Shown: positions 50,449-59,630 of the stretch, one piece after another
Position numbering within the stretch: the stretch's first letter is position 1
Layout of the letters: the number at the start of each line of letters is the position of its first letter
NCBI GenBank assembly: GCA_028714895.1
Contig: JAQTLM010000011.1
Span: forward strand, 1 to 64,000
DNA: 64,000 nucleotides
From: Gallionella sp.
GTDB lineage: Bacteria; Pseudomonadota; Gammaproteobacteria; Burkholderiales; Gallionellaceae
Direction of reading: 5' to 3'
Made by a program: the position numbers and the translations under genes
Notes under the pieces: generated by a model
The model's database searches: none
What the model was told of the DNA's origin: nothing
What the model saw: only the letters and a program-made list of their open reading frames with translations

Positions 50449-52275
50449 TCATTCCACGGTAACAGACTTGGCTAAATTTCTCGGCTTGTCCACATCGGTG
50501 CCCTTTTGCAATGCGACGTAATATGCCAGCAGTTGCAACGGGATGGTGTGCAGAATAGGGCTTAAATACCCGGCGTGTTCGGGCATTTGCATGATGTGGA
50601 TGCCGTCTGCCGCGTGGATATGGGTATCCGCATCGGCAAACACATACAGTTCGCCGCCGCGCGCGCGCACTTCCTGCAGGTTGGATTTCAGCTTTTCCAG
50701 CAGCGCGTCATTCGGCGCGACCGAAATCACCGGCATGTCTTTATCCACCAACGCCAATGGGCCGTGCTTCAGCTCCCCGGCGGGGTAGGCTTCGGCGTGG
50801 ATATAGGAGATCTCCTTGAGCTTGAGCGCGCCTTCCAGCGCAATCGGGTAATGCAGCCCGCGCCCCAGAAACAGCGCGTGCTGCTTGCCGGCAAAGTGTT
50901 CGGCGAGCTTGGCGATAAGCGGTTCCAGTTCCAGCACCTTCTGCACCGCGCTGGGCAAATGGCGCAGCTCGTGCAGATATTGTTGTTCCTGTTGCGCAGT
51001 CAGGCGGCCGCGCGTTTTGGCCAGCACCAGCGTCAGCAAAAACAGCGCGGCGAGCTGCGTGGTGAATGCCTTGGTTGAGGCCACGCCGATTTCCGGCCCG
51101 GCGCGGGTCAGCAGGCGCAGCTTGCACAGCCGCACCAGCGCGCTTTCCGGCACGTTGCAGATCGCGAGCGTATGGCCGTGCCCCTGCGCCTTGGCGTGAT
51201 TCAGTGCGGCTTGCGTGTCGGCGGTTTCGCCGGATTGCGAGATCACCACGACCAGGGTCTTCGGGTTCGGGACGCTGGTGCGATAGCGGTATTCGCTGGC
51301 GATTTCCACATTGCAGCGGATGCCGGCAATTTCTTCCAGCCAGTAGCGCGCCGCCAGGCCGGCATGGTGGCTGGTGCCGCATGCCAGGATCAGGATGCTG
51401 TCGATGTCGGCAAAAGTCGCCGCCGCTTCTGCGCCAAATATGCCCGGCACCAGCGACTGGCTGTTGCATACCGATTCGAGCGTGTCAGCCAAGGCCTGCG
51501 GCTGCTCGTGGATTTCCTTTTGCATATAGTGGCGGTATGCGCCCAACTGCACGCTCTCGTTGCTCAATTCGCTCACCTGCACGGCGCGCTCGACCTGTGT
51601 TCCCTGCGCATCGAAAATCCGATAACCCAGCCGCCCCAGCTCGACCACGTCGCCCTCTTCGAGATACACCACCTGGCGCGTCACCGGCAGCAGCGCGGAG
51701 ACATCAGACGCAACGAAATGCTCCCCGCTGCCCACGCCCAATAACAACGGGCTGCCGCGCCGCGCGCAGATCAGTTGATCAGGATTGTCCGCCGCGATCA
51801 CGCCGATGGCGTAAGCGCCCACCAACTCGGCAAGCGCCGCCTGCGTTGCGGCCAGCAACGAATTGCCGCGCGCGTAATGGCTGTGAACCAGGTGCGCAAT
51901 GACCTCGGTATCGGTATCGGAAGTGAACTCATAACCTGCGGCGGTCAGGTAGGTGCGCAACGCTTCATAGTTTTCGATGATGCCGTTATGCACCACGGCG
52001 ATATGATTCTTGCTGATATGCGGATGGGCATTGCGTTCGCTCGGTGCGCCATGCGTCGCCCAGCGCGTATGCGCGATGCCGATCAGGCCATGGGTCGCCG
52101 CGCTTTTCTCGGTAAGCTCGGCCACCCTTCCGGTGCTGCGCACCCGCTCGAGTTGCCCGTCACGCACCACCACCAATCCGGCGGAGTCATAGCCGCGATA
52201 TTCCAGGCGTTGCAGCCCCTCCAGCAAGATCGGCACAACATTGCGTTGCGCCACTGCGCCTACGATTCCGCACAT
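50449..52275 (-). CDS. glmS: Glutamine-fructose-6-phosphate aminotransferase (isomerizing)
   Basis: Makes glucosamine-6-phosphate, the entry to UDP-GlcNAc. 608 residues starting MCGIVGAV, where Cys2 is the glutaminase nucleophile. It has two SIS domains ([44 protein letters not shown] in parts) and ends [12 protein letters not shown]. The open frame extends 29 codons further up into glmU, but Cys must follow the initiator Met, which fixes ATG 52275. One base separates it from glmU. No glmS ribozyme is seen. Confidence 0.97.
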   Translation of the reverse strand: MCGIVGAVAQRNVVPILLEGLQRLEYRGYDSAGLVVVRDGQLERVRSTGRVAELTEKSAATHGLIGIAHTRWATHGAPSERNAHPHISKNHIAVVHNGIIENYEALRTYLTAAGYEFTSDTDTEVIAHLVHSHYARGNSLLAATQAALAELVGAYAIGVIAADNPDQLICARRGSPLLLGVGSGEHFVASDVSALLPVTRQVVYLEEGDVVELGRLGYRIFDAQGTQVERAVQVSELSNESVQLGAYRHYMQKEIHEQPQALADTLESVCNSQSLVPGIFGAEAAATFADIDSILILACGTSHHAGLAARYWLEEIAGIRCNVEIASEYRYRTSVPNPKTLVVVISQSGETADTQAALNHAKAQGHGHTLAICNVPESALVRLCKLRLLTRAGPEIGVASTKAFTTQLAALFLLTLVLAKTRGRLTAQQEQQYLHELRHLPSAVQKVLELEPLIAKLAEHFAGKQHALFLGRGLHYPIALEGALKLKEISYIHAEAYPAGELKHGPLALVDKDMPVISVAPNDALLEKLKSNLQEVRARGGELYVFADADTHIHAADGIHIMQMPEHAGYLSPILHTIPLQLLAYYVALQKGTDVDKPRNLAKSVTVE

Positions 52276-52276
52276 T

Positions 52277-53641
52277 CTATATTTTCTCTTTCGTTGGACG
52301 TTTCCATCCGTTGATGGTCGTTTGCTTGCTGCGCGACAGCGACAGCTCCCCCTCCGGCGCATCCTGGGTGATGGTGGAGCCGGCGCCGATGGTCGCGCCT
52401 TTGCCTACTCTCACCGGCGCGACCAGTTGCGTGTCCGAACCGATGAATACATCGTCTTCGATGATGGTGCGATGCTTGTTCGCGCCATCGTAATTGCAGG
52501 TGATCGTGCCCGCGCCGATGTTCACGCGGCTGCCGATGGTGCTGTCGCCGATGTAGCTGAGATGGTTCGCCTTGCTGCCACTGCCGATCTCGCTGTTCTT
52601 GACCTCGACGAAATTGCCTATATGCACGCTGTCGTGCAGTTTGGTGCCGGGGCGCAGGCGCGCATAGGGGCCGATATGGCAGTCGGCGCCCACTTCGCTG
52701 CTGTCGATCAGGCTGTAAGGCGCAATGCAGGCGCCGCCGGCGATAACGGCATTACGGATGATGCTGTAAGCGCCCACTCGCACGTTATCGCCCAGCGTCA
52801 CGTCGCCCTCAAAAACGCAGCCGACATCGATCTCAACATCCCGCCCGCAGATCAGCCTACCGCGCACCTCGATGCGCGCCGGATCGGCGAGCGTCACGCC
52901 GTGCGACAGCAGGCGTGACGCCTCGACCTGCTGCCGGGCGCGCTCCAATGCCGCCAGCTGCGCCTTGCTGTTTACCCCGTGGATTTCCCATTCGTGCGCG
53001 GGCTGCACGGTGTGCACCGCGATACCTTGCTGCACCGCCATGCCGACGATATCGGTCAGGTAGTATTCGCCCTGCGCGTTGTTGTTCCGCAGGTTCGCCA
53101 GCCACTCGCGCAGCTTGCCGGTCGGCGCAAGCAGGATGCCGGTATTCACTTCCCTGATTGCGCGCTGCTCGGGTGACGCATCTTTTTCCTCGACGATGCT
53201 GAGCACATCGCCCTGCTCGTTGCGCACGATGCGCCCGTAGCCTGCCGGATTATCCAGATCGACCGTCAGCAGCACCAGGCCGCTGCCCGCCTGTTGCATC
53301 TGATGCAGCGTGCTGTGCTGGATCAGCGGCACGTCCCCGTACAGCACCAGCGTGTTGCCATTGTTCGCGAGATGCGGCATCGCCTGCTGCACCGCATGGC
53401 CGGTGCCGAGCTGCGGCTCCTGGATCACGAACTGCGCCGCATATTGACGCATTGCCTGCGGCACCGCTTCGCCGCCATGCCCGTACACCACGCAAATCTG
53501 CTGCGGCTGGAGCGCGGTCGCGCAATCCAGCACATGCTGCACCAGCGGCTTGCCTGCCAGTGCGTGCAACACCTTGGGTTTTTCGGAATACATGCGCGTG
53601 CCTTTGCCGGCAGCGAGGATAACGATATTCAATGCGCTCAT
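52277..53641 (-). CDS. glmU: Bifunctional UDP-GlcNAc pyrophosphorylase/glucosamine-1-P acetyltransferase
   Basis: 454 residues from ATG 53641 ([17 protein letters not shown]). An N-terminal uridyltransferase ([27 protein letters not shown]) and a C-terminal left-handed beta-helix acetyltransferase (hexapeptide repeats, [14 protein letters not shown] [17 protein letters not shown]). TATAAT on the minus strand at 53664-53669 is a possible -10, though no -35 is clear. glmU and glmS together give the last steps to UDP-GlcNAc. Confidence 0.97.
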   Translation of the reverse strand: MSALNIVILAAGKGTRMYSEKPKVLHALAGKPLVQHVLDCATALQPQQICVVYGHGGEAVPQAMRQYAAQFVIQEPQLGTGHAVQQAMPHLANNGNTLVLYGDVPLIQHSTLHQMQQAGSGLVLLTVDLDNPAGYGRIVRNEQGDVLSIVEEKDASPEQRAIREVNTGILLAPTGKLREWLANLRNNNAQGEYYLTDIVGMAVQQGIAVHTVQPAHEWEIHGVNSKAQLAALERARQQVEASRLLSHGVTLADPARIEVRGRLICGRDVEIDVGCVFEGDVTLGDNVRVGAYSIIRNAVIAGGACIAPYSLIDSSEVGADCHIGPYARLRPGTKLHDSVHIGNFVEVKNSEIGSGSKANHLSYIGDSTIGSRVNIGAGTITCNYDGANKHRTIIEDDVFIGSDTQLVAPVRVGKGATIGAGSTITQDAPEGELSLSRSKQTTINGWKRPTKEKI

Positions 53642-53936
53642 GTTCGGCCTCTGAAGATGGCGGATTATAAACAAAAGCGGCTATCCGGCGCGCGATTAAC
53701 TTGCAATCCCGTTTTCAAGCCGAAAGTGAAATATTGCGTTTCTGTTCGGATGATTCCCCCAAAACAATTGACGCCTCAACGTTAGGAAATGCCGGATGGG
53801 CTGGCTTGCTGACCCGCTCCAAGAAAAACCGAGTGCGGCGCTCTATGCGTCCGGGCTTGAGGCGATATAATGAAAAGGTGCTGTTCTTAAGTCTCGGGTA
53901 AGCGATCTGAGGCAAGAAATGCAGCGGAGAGACATA

Positions 53937-54200
53937 ATGCAAAACGAAGAATCTCATAACGAGTATCTTGATAATATTAAAGAAAAAATACTCATACTGC
54001 TGTTGCAGCACGAAAGGTTGGAGCCAGAGCAAATTTCAACGCTCCTGGGAGCCGGAGTTCAACTTACCTTATTCCATCTCGAAGACCTCAAAAAATCCAA
54101 CATGGTCATGGACTCCCCTTCAGTTGAAAGCCCGACCTCTTGGGGGATCATTCAGGAGGGTCGAGCTTATTTGATTCATCATGGCTTACTTTCCTATTGA
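53937..54200 (+). CDS. Small winged-helix-like protein
   Basis: 87 residues from ATG 53937, which has GGAGAG six bases upstream; an ATG 18 bases earlier is less likely. The pattern KEKILILLLQHERLEPEQISTLLG, QLTLFHLEDLKKSNMV, then WGIIQEGRAYLI fits a winged helix with a recognition helix and wing. No effector domain is present. TATAAT at 53866-53871 may be its -10. The function is unknown. Confidence 0.7.
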   Translation: MQNEESHNEYLDNIKEKILILLLQHERLEPEQISTLLGAGVQLTLFHLEDLKKSNMVMDSPSVESPTSWGIIQEGRAYLIHHGLLSY

Positions 54201-54590
54201 TCTTTCCTATTGATCTTTCCTTAATTCATGACGCCTGAATTTTCAGCAGCCGTCATTCCGGCGAAGGCCGGAATCCAGCTTGTCATACAACTCCGCATAG
54301 CGGACAAGGACGTATTTATGGTGTTGTCCCACTGCGTGAGATATTTTCAATTACCTGGATTCCGGCCTTCGCCGGAATGACGATGTGACTGGTTTTGCGT
54401 GTTGTCGCCAATTATGGAAACCTCAATAATTAACATTAGCCAGCACGAATGTAATGCAGTGGATCAGGGATGCTTCGGCTGCGCCCATTGCTCCCCGCCC
54501 TTGTCCGCTTTGAGGCCGTAGGCCGAATAGTTACACTGCGGCACAACACAGCATGATCCTGCCAAAAATCCTTGGTGCGCCGGCTTTGCG
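54201..54590. other. Intergenic region, no gene seen
   Basis: The convergent 390 bases between the small winged-helix gene and phoR begin with a short duplication (TGATCTTTCCTAT twice), then a 132-base inverted-repeat element. The remainder is unstructured sequence with no coding signal. Confidence 0.6.
54251..54382. repeat. 132-bp element with perfect 28-bp terminal inverted repeats
   Basis: The arm 54251-54278 begins CGTCATTCCGGCGAAGG, and 54355-54382 is its exact reverse complement. Each arm is itself a hairpin (TTCCGGC-GAAG-GCCGGAA). The 76-base centre has no open frame. This resembles the widespread GTCATTCCGG...CCGGAATCCAG repeat, here as a MITE-like pair. Confidence 0.75.
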
Positions 54591-55925
54591 TCAGTGCGAC
54601 GCCCGCTTGACCGGGAATACCAGCGCGAATGTGCTGCCCTTCCCTTCATCGCTCAATATTTCAAGTTTGGCCTGGTGGCGCATCGCGATGTGCTTGACGA
54701 TTGCCAAACCCAGGCCGGTTCCGCCCGTTTCGCGCGAGCGGCTGCGATCCACCCGGTAGAAGCGTTCGGTCAGGCGCGGGATATGCTGTGCGGCAATGCC
54801 GATGCCGCTGTCCTGCACCGAAAATACCGGTTGGCCGTCGCGCTCTGCCCAGCGCAACAAAATCGAACCGCCTTCCGGCGTATAGCGAATTGCATTGCTG
54901 AGCAGGTTGCCGAATGCGCTATGCAACTCTCCGCGATTGCCGAGCAATTTTGCGTTGTTCACCACTTCCAGGCGCAGCGCATGCGAACCGCCACTCAGCA
55001 TCTGGCCTTCCCGATAAATTTCGTCGAGCAGGGCGCCCATATCCACCGTTTCTTCAAGCAGCGGGCTCTGGTCATTTTCCAGATGCGACAGGGTAAGCAG
55101 ATCGGCGACCAGATTTTCCATGCGGCGGGTTTGTTCGGCCATCAGCTGCAAGGCGCGCCGTGCATCATCCCGGCTGAGGTCGGGCATGTCCTGCAGGTTT
55201 TCGACGAAGCCGTTCACCACGGTCAACGGCGTGCGCAGTTCATGCGAAACATTCGCAACGAAATCGCGGCGCATGGCCTCGATACGCTCCAGTTGCGTGA
55301 TGTCGCGGCTGATCAGCAATCGCTTGTTCACGCCATAAGGAATGAGTTTGATCGACAACACCATGTCGTCATGGCGCGCCGGGCGCATCACCAGCGGTTC
55401 GCTGAAATTGGATTCCCCAAGAAGGGATTCCTGGAGGTATTCGACGAACTCCGGCTGGCGCACCAGATAGGTGATGTCCTGCATGAAGTCGTGTTCGGCA
55501 TCCAGGTCGAAATGCTGCTGCGCCAGCGGGTTGCACCATTCGATGCGATTCGCCTCGTTCAGGATCGCCACGCCCTCCGGCAATGCGGCAGTGGCCTGTT
55601 CGATGTGCTGCAACTCGGTGGCCAGTTCCGACTTGGTCTGGTTATGCCGCTTGACCATTTTGTACAGCTGGGAAAATACCTCATCCCAGATACCGCCCGC
55701 TTCGGGGATGGTTTCAATGCGCGCATCATGCAGCCATCGCCCCAATCTGTATAGTTGCCGTGCATGGAGTGCCATCACAATCAGCAGTACCAGCAGCATA
55801 AACAGCAACGCCGGCATGGCCGAAAACACCCCCCACAGCAGCAACGCAACCAGCGTGACGAGCACGATGGGGATGCTTAAACGAAGCCAGAAACCCTGCA
55901 AAAAATTCTCCCTATAACCAACCAC
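54591..55925 (-). CDS. phoR: Phosphate regulon sensor histidine kinase PhoR
   Basis: About 444 residues: an N-terminal membrane hairpin (LSIPIVLVTLVALLLWGVF, PALLFMLLVLLIVMAL), a PAS domain (about 100-200), HisKA with phospho-acceptor His in NVSHELRTPLTVV, and HATPase (NLLSNAIRYTPEGG, DSGIGIA, GGTGLGLAIVKH). The start is uncertain. GTG 55925 lies inside a palindromic repeat with GGAAGG seven bases upstream, while TTG 55901 has GGGAG at good spacing. It is 205 bases downstream of phoB, a gap filled by repeats. Confidence 0.92.
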   Translation of the reverse strand: MVGYRENFLQGFWLRLSIPIVLVTLVALLLWGVFSAMPALLFMLLVLLIVMALHARQLYRLGRWLHDARIETIPEAGGIWDEVFSQLYKMVKRHNQTKSELATELQHIEQATAALPEGVAILNEANRIEWCNPLAQQHFDLDAEHDFMQDITYLVRQPEFVEYLQESLLGESNFSEPLVMRPARHDDMVLSIKLIPYGVNKRLLISRDITQLERIEAMRRDFVANVSHELRTPLTVVNGFVENLQDMPDLSRDDARRALQLMAEQTRRMENLVADLLTLSHLENDQSPLLEETVDMGALLDEIYREGQMLSGGSHALRLEVVNNAKLLGNRGELHSAFGNLLSNAIRYTPEGGSILLRWAERDGQPVFSVQDSGIGIAAQHIPRLTERFYRVDRSRSRETGGTGLGLAIVKHIAMRHQAKLEILSDEGKGSTFALVFPVKRASH

Positions 55926-55950
55926 CCAACCACCTTCCGGGTAAATGGCG
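55914..55950 (-). repeat. Possible degenerate member of the AGCCAT...TGGTTAT palindrome family
   Basis: The minus strand reads CGCCATTTACCC ... GGGTGGTTGGTTAT, a hairpin with the same outer bases as the aroB/surA units but only 37 bases long. The GTG candidate start of phoR lies in its right arm. Membership in the family is tentative. Confidence 0.4.
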
Positions 55951-55988
55951 AATCTCTCGCTATGGTTGGTTTTTTATCAAAGGCCTAT

Positions 55989-56115
55989 TTAGCCACAGAT
56001 TGACATGGATAAACACGGATAAAGCATTGCCTTGCGGCGGGTTGGCATTTCCATCCGGACAGCATTAAAAAGAACAGAAGTGGCCCATTATTTATCCGTG
56101 TAAATCCGTGGCTAA
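55989..56115. repeat. Inverted-repeat element in the phoB-phoR gap
   Basis: TTAGCCACAGATTGACATGG...GGATAAA on the left and TTTATCCGTG-TAAATCCGTGGCTAA on the right are near-complementary ends of a 127-base element with no open frame. It is the common TTAGCCACGGATT-type repeat. Confidence 0.6.
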
Positions 56116-56130
56116 TCGCCGTTTTTAATA

Positions 56131-56817
56131 TCAGTTAACCGAAAAACGATAACCGCTGCCGCGCACCGTTTGAATCAGGCTGTCCATTCCCGCCGGCTCC
56201 AGCACGGCGCGCAGGCGGCGAATATGCACATCCACCGTGCGTTCCTCGACAAACACCTGCGTGCCCCACACCTGATCGAGCAATTGCGTGCGGCTATACA
56301 CCCGCTCCGCGTGGGCCATGAAGAAATGCAGCAAGCGGAATTCGGTGGGGCCGAGTTCTATTGCCGCACCCTTGGCAGTCACGCGATGCGAGGCCGGCAA
56401 CAGTTCCAGGCCACCCGCTGCCACCACTTCATCCGGCATTTGCGGAACATGGCGGCGCAACACGGCGCGGATGCGCGCCATCAACTCACGCGGCGAAAAC
56501 GGCTTGGTAATGTAATCGTCCGCGCCCGACTCCAACCCCAACACCTTGTCGCGCTCTTCACCGCGCGCGGTCAGCATGATAATCGGGATATCCTTGGTGC
56601 GCGCATCGCTGCGCAGCTGTTTCGCCAGGATCACGCCGCTGGTGTTCGGCAGCATCCAGTCCAGCAGAATCATATCCGGCATACTGTTCCTTATTTGCTG
56701 CCACGCGCTATCCGCATCCTCGGCGCGCAACGCCTGAAAGCCCGCCTGCGTCACATTAAACGCCAGCAACTCCTGGATCGCCGGCTCGTCTTCCACAATC
56801 AGGATTTTCGCGCTCAT
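56131..56817 (-). CDS. phoB: Phosphate regulon response regulator PhoB
   Basis: 228 residues from ATG 56817 ([15 protein letters not shown]). Receiver domain with acidic EDE, phospho-acceptor Asp in MILLDWMLP (about 53), Thr in MLTARGEE and Lys in [11 protein letters not shown], then an OmpR-type winged helix ([36 protein letters not shown]). GAAGGG lies about seven bases upstream. It is transcribed ahead of phoR and 70 bases after the symporter. Confidence 0.95.
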   Translation of the reverse strand: MSAKILIVEDEPAIQELLAFNVTQAGFQALRAEDADSAWQQIRNSMPDMILLDWMLPNTSGVILAKQLRSDARTKDIPIIMLTARGEERDKVLGLESGADDYITKPFSPRELMARIRAVLRRHVPQMPDEVVAAGGLELLPASHRVTAKGAAIELGPTEFRLLHFFMAHAERVYSRTQLLDQVWGTQVFVEERTVDVHIRRLRAVLEPAGMDSLIQTVRGSGYRFSVN

Positions 56818-56887
56818 CATCCAACCCTTCTCTCCGGTTCGGAGGTTGCAAGGGTATGAAGAATTTGTGACAGGCGTATGACACATG

Positions 56888-58324
56888 TCAGGTATGCGAA
56901 TGATGGCTGCGGCGCATCATGTTGGGCAACAAGGAACCTGCCAGCATCCCCGTCAGGCTCATCAGCAGCCCGACCAGTTGCGGCGGCCAGATGCCGCCAC
57001 CATAAAATTTTTCCATCACCAGCCAGGATACCAGCCCCATGACGATGGAAACCAGCGCGCCCTGGGTATTGGCGCGTTTCCAGTACAGGCCGAACGCCAG
57101 CGGCACGAAGGCTCCGACCAGCGTGATCTTGTAAGCGTTTTCCACCATCTTGAAAATACTCGCATTGGAATTCAGCGCAAACCCCAGCACAATGCAGCCG
57201 AAGGTCAGCACGATGATGCGCATGGTGCGCAGCATTTGCTTGTCGCTCATGTGCTGGAGCGCAAAATGCTTGAGGATGTTTTCGGTAAACATCACCGAGG
57301 GTGCCAGCAAGGTCGCCGATGCCGTGCTCATGATCGCCGATAGCAGCGCGCCAAAGAAGAACACCTGCGCGACCAGCGGAGTGTGATACAAAATCAGATT
57401 GGGCAGAACCATCTGCGAATCCGTTTCGATCATCTCGCTGAACATTTTTGGATCGATCAGTGTTGCGGAATAAGCCAGAAACATCGGCACGAAGGCGAAG
57501 CCGAAATACAGCACGCCGCCCAGCACCGTGCCGCGCACCGCCGTTTTTTCATTCTTCGCCGAAGTCATGCGCTGAAATACGTCCTGTTGCGGAATGGAAC
57601 CCAGCATCATGGTCAGTGCCGCACCGATGAACGGTATCCACACCTCGTAGCCGCCGCTCGGGAACAATTGCAGCTTGCCTGCTGCCTGTGCGTGACTCAC
57701 TACATTGCTCACGCCTCCCGCATCGTCGCTCACCAATATGGCAATCAACAACATGCCGGCCATAATCACCGTCATTTGCACAAAATCCAGCAGCGCCACC
57801 GACCACATCCCGCCGAACATGGTGTATCCCAGTACGATGCTTATCCCGATGACCATGCCGGCTTGCTGGGAAATGGTGCCGCCGCTGACCATGTTGAACA
57901 CCAACCCCAATGCGGTCACTTGCGCCGACACCCAACCGAGGTAGGAAATCATGATGCAAATAGTCATGATCAACTCCACCGAGGGGTTGTAACGGGCGCG
58001 GTAATAGTCGCCGATGGTGAGCAGGTTCATGCGATACAGCAGCGGCGCGAAAAACAGCCCGGCGATGACCAGACACATGCTGGCGCCGAACGGGTCGGCC
58101 ACCACCCCGCCCAGGCCTTCTTTCACAAAAGTTGCGGAAATTCCCAGCACCGTTTCCGCGCCGAACCAGGTGGCAAACACCGTTGCCGTGACGATAGGCA
58201 ACGGCAAGTTGCGCCCCGCCACCACGAAGTCTCTGGAATTGTGTACGCGCGTCGAGGCATAGATACCAATGCCCACGGATAACAACAGATACAGGATGAC
58301 GAACCAGATCAGCATCTCATTCAC
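56888..58324 (-). CDS. Sodium:solute symporter (SSS family)
   Basis: 478 residues with about 13 membrane helices in the LeuT-type fold. The family signature region around [15 protein letters not shown] (here [18 protein letters not shown]) and the start [16 protein letters not shown] are clear. Members move proline, pantothenate, sugars or carboxylates with Na+; the substrate cannot be told here. It ends in a His-rich tail (RRSHHSHT). It lies just upstream of phoB, which may be accidental. Confidence 0.9.
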   Translation of the reverse strand: MNEMLIWFVILYLLLSVGIGIYASTRVHNSRDFVVAGRNLPLPIVTATVFATWFGAETVLGISATFVKEGLGGVVADPFGASMCLVIAGLFFAPLLYRMNLLTIGDYYRARYNPSVELIMTICIMISYLGWVSAQVTALGLVFNMVSGGTISQQAGMVIGISIVLGYTMFGGMWSVALLDFVQMTVIMAGMLLIAILVSDDAGGVSNVVSHAQAAGKLQLFPSGGYEVWIPFIGAALTMMLGSIPQQDVFQRMTSAKNEKTAVRGTVLGGVLYFGFAFVPMFLAYSATLIDPKMFSEMIETDSQMVLPNLILYHTPLVAQVFFFGALLSAIMSTASATLLAPSVMFTENILKHFALQHMSDKQMLRTMRIIVLTFGCIVLGFALNSNASIFKMVENAYKITLVGAFVPLAFGLYWKRANTQGALVSIVMGLVSWLVMEKFYGGGIWPPQLVGLLMSLTGMLAGSLLPNMMRRSHHSHT

Positions 58325-58409
58325 TCGCTAATGAATCATGGCGCGAATTTTAGCAGCCCTTGGAAAAACTGCGGGCAGAAAAGCGCTGGAAATAGCGCGC
58401 AATACCGCA

Positions 58410-58754
58410 CTATTTTTCGGCAAACTCTTTGATATCCCGGTTGAGAAAAAATGCGATGATGGTACGAATGATCACAATGCCGCCAAGGATGGCGAGCGAT
58501 TCCCAGCTCGGGATAATGATGGTTTGGATGATGTCGCCAGCCAGAAAAAAATCCAGTCCCAGCGCGATTTTTTCACCGATGGCGAGGCGAATGCGGCTGA
58601 TCGGAATGGGCTGTACCGTGCTGTCCAGCAACGACCTGAAGCGCCCCAGCAGTTTAACCAACCCTTCAATCGCGCCCCACATCACAATCGCGATACCGAC
58701 CGCCTCGGTCCAAGGAACGATCAGCGCAACCAGTTCAACCAGAAGCTCGTGCAT
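58410..58754 (-). CDS. DUF1622 family membrane protein
   Basis: 114 residues, two or three hydrophobic helices (AVGIAIVMWGAIEGLVKLL; LGGIVIIRTIIAFFLNRDIKEF) around the DUF1622 core RLAIGEKIALGLDFFLAGDIIQTIIIP. The function is unknown. It is 85 bases before the symporter and 42 bases after the peroxiredoxin on the same strand. Confidence 0.87.
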   Translation of the reverse strand: MHELLVELVALIVPWTEAVGIAIVMWGAIEGLVKLLGRFRSLLDSTVQPIPISRIRLAIGEKIALGLDFFLAGDIIQTIIIPSWESLAILGGIVIIRTIIAFFLNRDIKEFAEK

Positions 58755-58796
58755 ATATCCCTCCGGCTAGCAGAGTATGGGGCGTGTTTATTCCGC

Positions 58797-59399
58797 CTAC
58801 AGTTCCTTGGCGTGATTGGCCAAGTATTTCGCCACACCTTCGGTTGAAGCATTCATACCGGCCTTGCCTTTGATCCAGCCTGCCGGGCAGACTTCGCCAT
58901 GCTCTTCGGTGAATTGCAGCGCGTCCACCATGCGCAGCATTTCGTCGATATTGCGTCCCAGCGGCAGGTCGTTCACCACCTGATGGCGCACCATGCCGGC
59001 ACGATCAATCAGGAACGAGCCGCGAAATGCCACGCCGCCATCGGCTTCCACATCGTAAGCCTTGCAGATTTCGTGCTTGATATCGGCAACCAGCGGATAC
59101 TGAACCTGCCCGATCCCGCCCTTTTCAACGGGGGTGTTCTTCCACGCCAGGTGGGTGAATTGCGAATCGATCGACACGCCGATCACTTCGACGTTGCGCT
59201 TTTTGAATTCATCCAGGCGATGATTGAAAGCAATCAGTTCGGAAGGGCAGACGAAAGTGAAATCCAGCGGGTAGAAAAAAATCACGGCATATTTGCCGTT
59301 GGTATATTTCTTCAAATTGAATGTTTCGTTGATTTCGTTATTGCCCATCACGGCAACGGCGCTGAAATCGGGTGCGGCTTTGCCGACGAGAACGGCCAT
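58797..59399 (-). CDS. Typical 2-Cys peroxiredoxin (AhpC/Prx1 type)
   Basis: Reduces peroxides in the cytoplasm. 200 residues with the peroxidatic Cys in FYPLDFTFVCPSE (about 51) and the resolving Cys in GEVCPAGW (about 172). The C-terminal YF motif region is replaced by GVAKYLANHAKEL, so the enzyme may be robust to overoxidation. No dedicated reductase gene is adjacent. Confidence 0.94.
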   Translation of the reverse strand: MAVLVGKAAPDFSAVAVMGNNEINETFNLKKYTNGKYAVIFFYPLDFTFVCPSELIAFNHRLDEFKKRNVEVIGVSIDSQFTHLAWKNTPVEKGGIGQVQYPLVADIKHEICKAYDVEADGGVAFRGSFLIDRAGMVRHQVVNDLPLGRNIDEMLRMVDALQFTEEHGEVCPAGWIKGKAGMNASTEGVAKYLANHAKEL

Positions 59400-59498
59400 G
59401 TTGATCTCCTAGTGATTGTGTTGGTCAGTGCAATTTAGGCTTTTGCCACAACTGCGTCAACTCGAAGTGTATTTCAACCCGCATCAGGATTCCATGAT

Positions 59499-59630
59499 CT
59501 ACATCATGAAACGCGCTGCCGCAAACACGGCGAGCATGGAGAAAGCCAGCGCCAGTTTGGCGGCGACGCCCAACGCCAACCCGAGCATAGCGCCCACGCC
59601 TGCCGGCCGTACCAAGGCGGCGAGCCCGGC
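59499..59630 (-). pseudogene. Remnant of a DUF456-type membrane protein (C-terminal helix)
   Basis: Directly after the msbA TAG, and in the same frame, 43 codons read a Gly/Ala/Leu-rich segment (RPAGVGAMLGLALGVAAKL, then ALAFSMLAVFAAARFMM) before a TAG. This resembles the last helix of DUF456 proteins, but the rest of the gene is missing. It has no good start or ribosome site. It could also be a very short membrane peptide starting at an internal ATG or TTG. Confidence 0.4.
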
